DNA from: Candidatus Rokuibacteriota bacterium
GTDB taxonomy: Bacteria; Methylomirabilota; Methylomirabilia; Rokubacteriales; CSP1-6
Length of the DNA stretch: 32,379 nucleotides
Reading direction: 5' to 3'
Assembly (NCBI GenBank): GCA_003220685.1
Contig: QHTE01000086.1
Span: 1-32,379 of the forward strand
The notes beneath the pieces are model-generated. The model had not been told where the DNA came from. It saw nothing but the letters and a program-made list of their open reading frames with translations, and did no database searches. Positions 23,505-30,833 of the stretch are shown here, piece after piece. Positions within the stretch are counted from its first letter, which is position 1. The number at the start of each line of letters is the position of its first letter. The position numbers and the translations under genes are program-made.

Positions 23505-24860
23505 TCACAAACTCCGCAGGAAATTCAACAGATCCTGCTTCGGGGCTTGCCCGAGCGCGCGGAATTGCTTGATCACGGCGTTGGCTTCCGACGGCGGGAA
23601 CTTAAAGGTCCTCGAGCTGGCGTGTGCCTCAATCGCCTCGACGAGGTCCGTCGTGCGTCCATCATGCAGCAAGAAGATCCTTTGTCCGAGCCCCCACAAG
23701 GGCGCCGTCCGGAACTCATCTGCCCCGGCAACGCCCTGGACAATATCGTCGGCCAGCCCGGAACCCATTCGGTGCAGCAGCAGATCGGAGAAGAGTTTGA
23801 CCGGTTTCTCCGAGAGTGCTGCGGTCGAGGATCGTCCCGTGATCAGGGCGGACGTGTGACACAGGGCGCAGCCGATGTCGGTGAACACGGCGCGGCCGCG
23901 AGCGGTGGATGGCGTCTCGGGCGCCGGCTCCGGCGGCGCCAGAAACCTCATGAAGATGGCGAACTTCACCGCGTCGCTGATAGTCTCAGTTGGTTTCGAT
24001 ACATCGAACTTTGTGTGATCTTCGGGAGACGCCGTGAACAGGCAAGTCGGCGTCTCGTCGCGTTCCGTCGGGAAGAGCTCGTTTGTCACGCCCTGCTCCA
24101 CGTTGTATGCCTCGCCCGCGAAGATCACGAGCGACTTGTTCTGCGCCTTCCAGCCAAAGCGGGTGATGCTGCCGTCGTTGCTGCTCGTGTTGGCTCGGCC
24201 CGGCCCCTGTCGATTTGGCTTCCCTGCGATTCCCATCGCCGCCCGACGCGGATGCTGCGTCTGCAAGTTCGCCACAATCGCCGCGTCCGGGATTGCCTCG
24301 ATCAGGCCGGCGCCGAAGACCGGAGTGGGGATGCGAAAGATGACATTCTTGCGGGCCTCTTCCCCTCTGAAGTCCGGCTGGGCCAGGACGCATCCGGGGG
24401 CATCACTGCGACCGGCGATGGTGAACAGATTGTGGACCCCTCCATCACGAGTGCCGTCAGCCTTGAACTTGAACCGGGCCTCGCGAACAGGACCGTTGGT
24501 GGTGATGAAGGCAGGCACGATATTCGTCGCACCCGCTTTCGTCGCAACGGTTACTTGAGGATTCACTGACGGACTAGAACCGCCAATTGCCGGCTGGGCG
24601 TGACATCCGCTGCAGCTATCGAGGTTGAAGCGCGGCCCCAGGCCATCCTTCACCCCTTCAACCTCAAGGAAAGCCGTGCGCCCAGCCTGGAAGAACGCCA
24701 CTTCAGCCCTCGTCAGTCCCGGCAAGAAGCCGCCGGCCCCGGCAGGGCCGCTGCGGACGCCCGGATCTCGCACCGTCGGCGCTGTGGGGGGAGGCGTCGG
24801 AGCGGCGCAACCGAGCACGAGCAGCGTCCCCATGAGGATCAGCCGGACTGCTTTTCTCAT
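23505..24860 (-). CDS. Di-haem oxidoreductase family lipoprotein (DHOR, thiol-oxidoreductase-like)
   Basis: 451 residues. The ATG at 24860 overlaps the preceding stop (TGATG). The N-terminus MRKAVRLILMGTLLVLGC is a lipoprotein signal with Cys18 as lipid site, so it sits in a periplasm-facing membrane. Two CxxCH haem-binding sites are seen, C83-SG-C-H87 and C331-AL-C-H335, spaced as in COG3488 proteins, with conserved PTPVFGAGLIEAIPD and a C-terminal TAPLWGLGQRIFLLHDGR. Relatives take part in periplasmic electron transfer, e.g. with peroxidase-like (MauG/CcpA-like) chemistry. It is last in the minus-strand redox cluster after the PQQ dehydrogenase and cytochrome c genes. Confidence 0.9.
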   Translation of the reverse strand: MRKAVRLILMGTLLVLGCAAPTPPPTAPTVRDPGVRSGPAGAGGFLPGLTRAEVAFFQAGRTAFLEVEGVKDGLGPRFNLDSCSGCHAQPAIGGSSPSVNPQVTVATKAGATNIVPAFITTNGPVREARFKFKADGTRDGGVHNLFTIAGRSDAPGCVLAQPDFRGEEARKNVIFRIPTPVFGAGLIEAIPDAAIVANLQTQHPRRAAMGIAGKPNRQGPGRANTSSNDGSITRFGWKAQNKSLVIFAGEAYNVEQGVTNELFPTERDETPTCLFTASPEDHTKFDVSKPTETISDAVKFAIFMRFLAPPEPAPETPSTARGRAVFTDIGCALCHTSALITGRSSTAALSEKPVKLFSDLLLHRMGSGLADDIVQGVAGADEFRTAPLWGLGQRIFLLHDGRTTDLVEAIEAHASSRTFKFPPSEANAVIKQFRALGQAPKQDLLNFLRSL

Positions 24861-25189
24861 CAGTGCCTCCTGGCTCGTTCACCGTGCGCCTCGCATTGGA
24901 ACACCTCAGTCGTGGACCTCACGGAGCAGAACCAGCTCGTCGAAGCTCTGGCCTCTTGCGATTCTATCGTGATGACCGCCACATCTCCGCCGAGCCATGC
25001 GGCCTTCCTTTGCAGATCCTTCTCATTGTTGGCGCTCGCCATCCCGACGAACGTGCAGTCGCGAGCGACTTCTCGGTCATTGGTGATCCGCACGCGGGCC
25101 GCGTTGGCTTCATCCTCGGCGGACATCGTGGTAGCGCAGCCCGCGAACGCCAGACCAATCAAAACCTGGCGTGCCTTCCCGACGAGCAT
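24860..25189 (-). CDS. Small lipoprotein (DUF4156/RcsF-like pattern)
   Basis: 109 residues from the ATG at 25189. The reading frame is open further upstream to 25456, but only the 25189 start places the lipoprotein signal MLVGKARQVLIGLAFAGC at the N-terminus, with Cys18 as lipid site. The mature part VRITNDREVARDCTFVGMAS and LQRKAAWLGGDVAVI resembles DUF4156/RcsF-like lipoproteins, which share the V-x-x-C-x-F/L-x-G and AA-x-LG elements. It would lie in the periplasm attached to a membrane. Its stop overlaps the di-haem lipoprotein start, so the two are translationally coupled and may work together. The ribosome site is weak. Confidence 0.7.
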   Translation of the reverse strand: MLVGKARQVLIGLAFAGCATTMSAEDEANAARVRITNDREVARDCTFVGMASANNEKDLQRKAAWLGGDVAVITIESQEARASTSWFCSVRSTTEVFQCEAHGERARRH

Positions 25190-25519
25190 TCGATTGCCCT
25201 GAGCCGTCAATGGAAGGTTGGCGAAAAGCTTCTGCGGACTTCCCGGTCCTGAATATCCCGTGATGGCCTCGCCAGCTGGAAGCTCCAGAACCCACACCGT
25301 TTCGATTCTAACGAATGGAATCGGGATATGCTGCGGGAATTGCTCGCGATATCTAGCTTCCGGCGACGTGCGCTTTCTCTCGAGTTCAATCCGGTTATGA
25401 GGAAGGCGGTAGAGTCCAACCAACGTCCGCTCGATCTCGCTCCAGATCGATTCCATATGATCACGCCCCCAATTGTTCTGGCGCGGGTCCGCGTTCGGGG
25501 AAGTGTGCCTGCGTCGCAG
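25190..25519. other. 330-base gap in the minus-strand redox cluster, no convincing gene
   Basis: The minus strand is open here in the same frame as the downstream lipoprotein (start possible at 25456), with sequence such as PIPFVRIETVWVLELPAGEA, but no ribosome site or known family. It is less GC-rich than its surroundings and probably holds the promoter for the lipoprotein and di-haem genes. I cannot exclude a short unknown gene. Confidence 0.45.
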
Positions 25520-25873
25520 TCATCGGTCGATTGTGGCGCGAATGTAGGCCCAGATTGCCTCGATCTGCTCCAGCTTGAGCGCGCCGCGCCAGGGCGGCAT
25601 CTGGGTCTTTCCGTTGAGCACGACGTTCAGGAAACGGTCATGATCCTCGGGCCGCAAGCGCCGAAGGTCGAACGTGGCGCCGCCACTGGTGTTCCGTAAC
25701 CCATCGCCATGGCACGAGGCGCAATAGTCACCGTAGATCGCCGCCCCCCTCTCGATCTTGGCGCCATCGGGGTCGGCATAGACCACCGACGCACTCGCGG
25801 CGAGCGCGAGTGCCACTCGTGCGGCCAGCGGCACGTACGCCCTTCTCAACGGGGGCGCCCGCCGCATGATCAT
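25520..25873 (-). CDS. c-type cytochrome (class I, periplasmic)
   Basis: 117 residues from the ATG at 25873, with GAGG nine bases ahead; GTG 25879 and ATG 25867 are alternatives. The signal peptide is RRAPPLRRAYVPLAARVALALAASASVVYA. The single haem site is C51-AS-C-H55 in IYGDYCASCHGDG, with the axial Met in TQMPPW (Met92). Length and pattern match cytochromes that accept electrons from PQQ alcohol dehydrogenases. It starts about 11 bases after the stop of the PQQ enzyme gene, so it is very likely its electron acceptor. Confidence 0.9.
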   Translation of the reverse strand: MIMRRAPPLRRAYVPLAARVALALAASASVVYADPDGAKIERGAAIYGDYCASCHGDGLRNTSGGATFDLRRLRPEDHDRFLNVVLNGKTQMPPWRGALKLEQIEAIWAYIRATIDR

Positions 25874-25884
25874 CCGCACGGGCC

Positions 25885-27603
25885 TCAGTTACCCGACGTC
25901 GCGCGCTGCGGCCCGGAATATTCCTCGAACAGCTTGAACGTCCACACGCTGCCGCCGGCAGGAACGTTGGCAAGATTGGGATCGCCCGAGCGCATGACGT
26001 ACGGGCCGGTTGCCCCGTTGGTGATCGTGACGTATTGCTTGCCGTCGCGCTCCCAAGTGATCGGCTGGCCGACGATGCCGGCCGACGTCTGGAACTCCCA
26101 TAGAGTCTTCCCGGTGTCGGCATCGACCGCCATGAATTCGCCGGTGAGCCGGCCGGTGAAGACGAGGCCGCCCGCGGTCACCAGCGTGCCGGAGAAGTTC
26201 GGGCTCTTGAAGGGTACCGCCCATTTCGACCGGCCGGTGACGGGATCGAGGGCTCGGAGATGGCCGCGGCCATCGGGGTCGTCGAAGATATAGACAAAGG
26301 GCCGCTTGATGCCGTAGTGCGGCTGGCCGGGCTTGAGATTGGCGACCTCCTCAGACGGCAGTGGTTGGTAGTCCCACCCGAACGAGGTCGTGTTCAGGTA
26401 GATCAGTTTGCTGATCGGACTGTACGACATCGGGTGCCAGTTCTTCCCCCCTGTGAGATGCGGCCAGACCTGCACACTCTTGCCCTCCAGGGCGGCCTTC
26501 GTCACCTCGGTCCACACTGGACGGCCAGTCGCTAGATCGATGCGCTCGGCCCAGTTGACCTTGACGAACTTGTTCGCGGCCAGCAGCTTGCCGGTGGCGC
26601 GCTCGAGCACGTACAGGAATCCGTTACGGTTCGCCTGCATGACAACCTTGCGCAGTGTGCCGTCGATGGTGAGTTCGGCCTGGACCAACTCGTTGACCCC
26701 GTCGTAATCGAACGGGTCGTTCGGCGTCATCTGATAGTGCCAGACCACCTTCCCCGTCTTCGGCTGAAAGGCCAGGATCGAGTTGGTGTAGAGGTTATCG
26801 CCCTTGCGGTTGACGGGATTCCACGGAGCGGGATTGCCAGTTCCCCAGAAGACGAGATCGAGATCCGGGTCATAGGAGCCCGTGATCCAGGTGCTGCCAC
26901 CGCCGTGCGAACCAGCGTCCCCCGGCCATGTCTCGGCGCCGGGCTCGCCCGGCGCGGGAATCGTGTAGGTCCGCCATAATTGTTTGCCGGTCTGGGGGTC
27001 CAGCCCTTCGAGGTAGCCGCGATGCCCGAACTCCGCGCCGGCGACCCCGGCAATCACCACCCCGCTGGCCACGAGCGGAGCGACGGTCATCGAGTAGCCG
27101 TCCTTGGGGTCGGCCGACTTCGTGCGCCACACCTCCTTGCCGGTCTTGATGTCGAGCGCGATCACGTGTGCGTCGAGGATGGTGCGGTAGAGCTTGCCGT
27201 CGAACAGCGCACCGCCGCGGTTGACGATGCCGCAGCAGACGACCCGGGTGGTGTCCGGCGGATACTCGATCATCGATTTCCAGATCGCTTTGCCGCTGAG
27301 CGCATCGAGGGCGACGGTCTTTTCGTGATCGGTGAGATAGAGGATGCCGTCCTTGAGCAGAGGCTGGGCCTCCTGGCCGCGGTTGTCCGACATGCTATAG
27401 GACCAGGCCGGGACCAAGCGCTTGACGTTGTTGCGGTTGATGCGCGTCAGCGGGCTGAAGCGCTGCTGGCCGTAGCCCATGCCGTAGGTCAGGACATCGT
27501 CCGGCGTCCTTTCGTCGTTCTTGAGCTCGTCGGTCGTCTGCGCGAGAGCAAGCATCGGGAAGATCACGCTCATCAGGATGGCAACAACGGTTGGTCGCAT
27601 CAT
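25885..27603 (-). CDS. PQQ-dependent alcohol dehydrogenase, probably lanthanide-dependent
   Basis: 572 residues; the ATG at 27603 overlaps the LLM stop by ATGA and has GGGGAGGG upstream. Signal peptide MMRPTVVAILMSVIFPMLALA leads to the periplasm. The eight-bladed propeller shows repeated tryptophan-docking motifs (LDALSGKAIW, LDIKTGKEVW, LDPQTGKQLW, FQPKTGKVVW). Active-site residues are present: the adjacent disulfide Cys123-Cys124, metal ligands Glu191 (GAEFG) and Asn257 (GTGNPAPWN), catalytic Asp299 in FDYDG. Asp301, two residues on, is the extra Asp found in lanthanide-using XoxF/PedH-type enzymes and replaced by Ala, Ser or Thr in calcium forms. Substrate, methanol or a longer alcohol, is not decided. 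Electrons likely go to the cytochrome c encoded next. Confidence 0.92.
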   Translation of the reverse strand: MMRPTVVAILMSVIFPMLALAQTTDELKNDERTPDDVLTYGMGYGQQRFSPLTRINRNNVKRLVPAWSYSMSDNRGQEAQPLLKDGILYLTDHEKTVALDALSGKAIWKSMIEYPPDTTRVVCCGIVNRGGALFDGKLYRTILDAHVIALDIKTGKEVWRTKSADPKDGYSMTVAPLVASGVVIAGVAGAEFGHRGYLEGLDPQTGKQLWRTYTIPAPGEPGAETWPGDAGSHGGGSTWITGSYDPDLDLVFWGTGNPAPWNPVNRKGDNLYTNSILAFQPKTGKVVWHYQMTPNDPFDYDGVNELVQAELTIDGTLRKVVMQANRNGFLYVLERATGKLLAANKFVKVNWAERIDLATGRPVWTEVTKAALEGKSVQVWPHLTGGKNWHPMSYSPISKLIYLNTTSFGWDYQPLPSEEVANLKPGQPHYGIKRPFVYIFDDPDGRGHLRALDPVTGRSKWAVPFKSPNFSGTLVTAGGLVFTGRLTGEFMAVDADTGKTLWEFQTSAGIVGQPITWERDGKQYVTITNGATGPYVMRSGDPNLANVPAGGSVWTFKLFEEYSGPQRATSGN

Positions 27604-28601
27604 GAGGGTCCCTCCCCTGGCTGGCGATCGAAAAGTCGGGGAAGCAGCTCGTTGACCAAGCGCTCGAACTGCTCTGTCTGACGCCATGACGTGATGCGCA
27701 GCGTGATGGACTTGGGTCCCTCCGCGAGCAGCCCGTCCAGGTGACTGACACACTGCTCTGGCGTGCCCGCCGCCGTCCATGCTTCGACCATCTGCGGTGA
27801 GAACACAGGCCCGTAGTATGCGTCGAGGAAGCGCTTGGTTTCCTCGAGAGCGGCCTGTCGATCCCCATTCATGTTGACATTGTGATAGGCCATCGTTGGA
27901 AAGCCGTTGGGGTCACGCCCTTGTTGCGCGAGAGCGGTGGCGATGCCGGACCAGTTGCTCCTTGCCAGACCGACCGAGAGCCGCGTCGTCATCCAGCCGT
28001 CGGCGAGCTGCGCCACTCGGCGAAGCGCCCGATCGAGTGCCGGGCCGGCGAGGGGCGGCCGCGGGTTTGACGCGATCCAGATCGGGCACGGCTGCTGCAC
28101 GGGACGGGGCTGGATCGTCACGTCCTCGAACGAGCGGAAGCGGCCCTTGTAGGAGACGTGCTCCTCGGACCACAGTCGCCGACAGATGTCGATGTTTTCG
28201 GTGAGACGATCCGCGCGCTCGCGGTCGGTGACCTGGAACGCGGCGCCCTCCCGCGCGCTGGCTCCGCCCGCGACGAGCCCCGTACACGCGGCGAGCAGCA
28301 TGCGTCCGTTGGAGAGGAGATCGAGCGTCGCCCACTGATAGGCGAAGACGAGAGGGTCGCGCACGGGGAATGACGCCATGCAGCCCACGCCGAGCCGGAC
28401 ACGCTGGGTGGCTGAGGCGAGTGCGCCAAGCAACGCGAGGGAATCCGGCCGCGGCTTGGCCCCAAGGCTGTCGCCGACCCAGATGGACCCGAAGAGGGGG
28501 TTCGCATCGACCTTCGCGGCCAGCGCGAGCATCTCGGTCACGCTGGTGACGCCGAAGAAGACGCCCCTCTGGGGCAGCGTGAAGCCAATGGTCGAGCTCA
28601 T
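27600..28601 (-). CDS. LLM-class flavin-dependent oxidoreductase
   Basis: 333 residues, ATG at 28601 with GGGAGGT six bases before; an upstream in-frame start is out of family. The barrel motifs are TIGFTLPQRGVFF, SIWVGDSLGAKPRPDSL, RVRLGVGCMASFPVRDPLVFA, LLSNGRMLLAACTGLV, and IQPRPVQQPCPIWIASNP near the C-terminal half. Such proteins use FMN or F420. Its stop overlaps the PQQ dehydrogenase start (ATGA), and it follows the amidohydrolase by 17 bases, so the three form one operon. The substrate is not known; it is only distantly similar to the LLM protein at 7089-8150. Confidence 0.88.
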   Translation of the reverse strand: MSSTIGFTLPQRGVFFGVTSVTEMLALAAKVDANPLFGSIWVGDSLGAKPRPDSLALLGALASATQRVRLGVGCMASFPVRDPLVFAYQWATLDLLSNGRMLLAACTGLVAGGASAREGAAFQVTDRERADRLTENIDICRRLWSEEHVSYKGRFRSFEDVTIQPRPVQQPCPIWIASNPRPPLAGPALDRALRRVAQLADGWMTTRLSVGLARSNWSGIATALAQQGRDPNGFPTMAYHNVNMNGDRQAALEETKRFLDAYYGPVFSPQMVEAWTAAGTPEQCVSHLDGLLAEGPKSITLRITSWRQTEQFERLVNELLPRLFDRQPGEGPS

Positions 28602-28618
28602 CGACCTCCCTCCGCCGT

Positions 28619-29734
28619 TCAGGCGAGGCCGTAGTACCGTGCGCAGTTGTCCCAGAGGATCGCGCGCTTCGCGGCCTCGGGCAGCGGGAGCTCGAGGAAC
28701 CGCGCGACCGCGTGTGGGTACTTGCAGTCCGGGTGGGGGAAGTCCGTCGAGAACACGATGTTTGCGACACCCATCTGGTCGAACACTCCCTTGATGGGTT
28801 CCTCGTCGCACTCGACGGAGACGAAGCATTGCTGTTTGAAGTACTCGCTCGGCGCCTTCGACAAGTCGCGCGCGAAGACGTCCCCGAGCCACTCGTAGTG
28901 CTCGTCCATCCTCCAGAGGAGGAAGGGCACCCAGCTCGCGTTGCCCTCGAGGAACGCGACGCGCAGCCGCGGATGGCGCTCGAGGATCCCGCCACCGCAG
29001 AAGCTCACGGCCGCGAGCATTTGCTCACCCGGGTGGCAGACGGTGTGGCGGAGCATCACGTTGCGCGCGAAGCGGTCCCCGACTTGCGGGAGGTACGCCC
29101 CCAAGCCTTCGTGGAAACCGAGCGGCACATCGAGCGCTTCGAGCTGGCTCCAGAGCGGCTCGTAGTACGGATCGTGCCAGTTGCGGCCGTTGACCGGATT
29201 GGGACGGAGGAAGATGCCTTTGAAGCCCAGCTCCTTCACTGCCCGCTGTGCCTCGGCGACCGCGTCGTCGATCTCGAACGGCGAGATCATGCCGGCACCG
29301 ATCAAGCGCTGCGGGTTCGCGGCGCAGAAGTCATAGAGCCAATTGTTGTAGGCGCGGGCGATGGCGGCCGCCAGCTTCGGCTCCATCCCATCGATTCCCT
29401 GAGCGTAGAGCCCGCGCGTTGGGTAGACGACCCCGACGTCGATGCCTTCCTGGTCCATGGCCTCGAGCTGCGCCTCGGCGCTCCAGCCACGCTCGTGGAA
29501 GGAGCGGAACTGCTCCCGGTTGTGTTGCGCCGATCGGCCGCGCGCCTCCGCTGAGTAAGTGACATTGGCCGGCATGAGCTTGCCGTCGATCTCGATACGG
29601 AGATCGAGTACCCAGTCGTCGAAGCCGCGCGGGGCTTGGTGCTTGAACGGGGCGTCGATGTAGCGCGCCCAGAGATCGGGCGGCTCGATGATATGGATGT
29701 CGCTGTCGAGCACGCGGAAGCCGTCCTTTGCCAT
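28619..29734 (-). CDS. Amidohydrolase-2 family protein
   Basis: 371 residues. I chose the ATG at 29734, with GGGAGGT ahead; a GTG at 29743 overlaps that ribosome site. The metal motif is VLDSDIHIIEPPDLW (Asp12, His14), with further marks GVVYPTRGLYAQGI, GFKGIFLRPNPVNGRNW, LGFHEGLGAYLP (His), RHPRLRVAFLEGNASWVPFLLWRMDEHYEW and FSTDFPHPDCKYP (catalytic Asp). This D-x-H subgroup is abundant in soil bacteria, often with LLM genes, as here. It opens the minus-strand operon leading to the PQQ dehydrogenase. Activity unknown: decarboxylase or hydrolase. Confidence 0.9.
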   Translation of the reverse strand: MAKDGFRVLDSDIHIIEPPDLWARYIDAPFKHQAPRGFDDWVLDLRIEIDGKLMPANVTYSAEARGRSAQHNREQFRSFHERGWSAEAQLEAMDQEGIDVGVVYPTRGLYAQGIDGMEPKLAAAIARAYNNWLYDFCAANPQRLIGAGMISPFEIDDAVAEAQRAVKELGFKGIFLRPNPVNGRNWHDPYYEPLWSQLEALDVPLGFHEGLGAYLPQVGDRFARNVMLRHTVCHPGEQMLAAVSFCGGGILERHPRLRVAFLEGNASWVPFLLWRMDEHYEWLGDVFARDLSKAPSEYFKQQCFVSVECDEEPIKGVFDQMGVANIVFSTDFPHPDCKYPHAVARFLELPLPEAAKRAILWDNCARYYGLA

Positions 29735-29842
29735 TTGCCGCACCTCCCTCGTCAGCCTCGGAGTCTACTACTTCATGAGCGGTCGCAGCGTCCGGCGGCA
29801 GTGCGTCCCATTCGACCCTCGGGGCTTTGAAAACCAAAAGGG

Positions 29843-29871
29843 TTGACATCAGCTCGCGCTGTTCCTTATTG
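29843..29871 (+). promoter_or_regulatory. Possible sigma-70-like promoter upstream of the DsbA-family gene
   Basis: TTGACA (29843-29848) is a perfect -35 box, with a 17-base spacer to TTATTG (29866-29871), an imperfect -10. It lies in the 273-base divergent gap between an amidohydrolase and the DsbA-family gene, about 137 bases before the start at 30008. Evidence is sequence pattern only, and the use of this consensus in the organism is assumed. Confidence 0.35.
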
Positions 29872-30007
29872 TCACCGGACCATATTCCAAACCGTCCCGG
29901 CGGTCGCCCAGGACGCCGGGCTGGAGCAGGCGATCTGCATTGATCACGGCCCAGTACTCGGATGATGCTCCTCGGTCTGAGCTCTTGAAGCTTGCGTGGT
30001 CGCACGC

Positions 30008-30778
30008 ATGAAGAGGCACGTGCTGGCCGGCCTCGTGATGCTCCTGCTGGCGTCACCAGTCTGGGCGCAGTCGTCGACCACCCCAGGGGAACTCGAAGCG
30101 ATCAAATCGGATCTCGGTCGCGTCAAGGCCGACATTGAGGAAATCAAGCGTCAACTCGGCCAAATCTTGCGCCTCATGCAGCAGCGCTCGGCCCCGAGCG
30201 GTGCTGCGCCGCTAGGCGGAGCCGCCCGCGCACGGGTGGCAGATGCACCAACGCTCGGGCTGACAGACGCGCCGGTGACGGTCGTGGAGTTTTCCGACTA
30301 CCAGTGCCCTTTCTGCGGGAGGTTCTATTCGACGACATTGCCAGCGCTCAAACGGGACTACATTGACACGGGCAAGGTGCGCTACGTGTTTCGCGACTAC
30401 CCGCTGGATCAGATCCATCCTCAAGCCCGCAAGGCCGCGGAGGCCGCCCACTGCGCTGGCGATCAGGGCAAATATTGGGAGATGCACGACCGGCTCTTCC
30501 AAAATCAGCAGGCGCTTACGCCTGCGCAACTCAGTCAGCACGCGCGCGCGCTCGGTCTCGATGGCGCCCTCTTCGACGCTTGCTTGAACACAGGCGCTCA
30601 TTCGCAACGCGTCGAGCAGGGCTTGGGCGACGGTCTGGCTGCTGGTGTGCAGGGTACTCCTGGGTTCATCGTAGCGAGGACAAAATCTGGTGATGCCGTT
30701 GAGGGCACGCTCATCAGAGGCGCCCAGCCGTTGGAAGTCTTCCGCCGTCTCATCGACCATCTCCTAGCCGAAAAGTAG
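30008..30778 (+). CDS. DsbA-family thiol-disulfide oxidoreductase with N-terminal coiled coil
   Basis: 256 residues from the ATG at 30008; a GTG at 29996 would add four. Signal peptide MKRHVLAGLVMLLLASPVWA leads to the periplasm. Residues about 27-60 are heptad-like (GELEAIKSDLGRVKADIEEI), a coiled coil that may cause oligomerisation, as in other long DsbA-like proteins of the BdbD/ScsC type. The thioredoxin domain holds VVEFSDYQCPFCGRFY with Cys100-Cys103, the helical insertion, and the cis-Pro loop VQGTPGFIV. Role: making or isomerising disulfides in exported proteins, relevant to the disulfide-bearing periplasmic enzymes nearby. A terminator follows. Confidence 0.92.
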   Translation: MKRHVLAGLVMLLLASPVWAQSSTTPGELEAIKSDLGRVKADIEEIKRQLGQILRLMQQRSAPSGAAPLGGAARARVADAPTLGLTDAPVTVVEFSDYQCPFCGRFYSTTLPALKRDYIDTGKVRYVFRDYPLDQIHPQARKAAEAAHCAGDQGKYWEMHDRLFQNQQALTPAQLSQHARALGLDGALFDACLNTGAHSQRVEQGLGDGLAAGVQGTPGFIVARTKSGDAVEGTLIRGAQPLEVFRRLIDHLLAEK

Positions 30779-30781
30779 GAG

Positions 30782-30813
30782 ACGGGCGCGGCCCCGCCTG
30801 GAGCCGCGCCCGT
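30782..30813. terminator. Bidirectional intrinsic-type terminator
   Basis: A perfect 11-bp inverted repeat, ACGGGCGCGGC (30782-30792) and GCCGCGCCCGT (30803-30813), with a ten-base loop lies between the convergent ends of the DsbA-family gene (30778) and the amidohydrolase (30834). CTTTT follows only at 30826-30830, so the T-run is weak. The position and stability support a shared terminator. Confidence 0.7.
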
Positions 30814-30833
30814 AGCTGCCCGATCGCTTTTCG

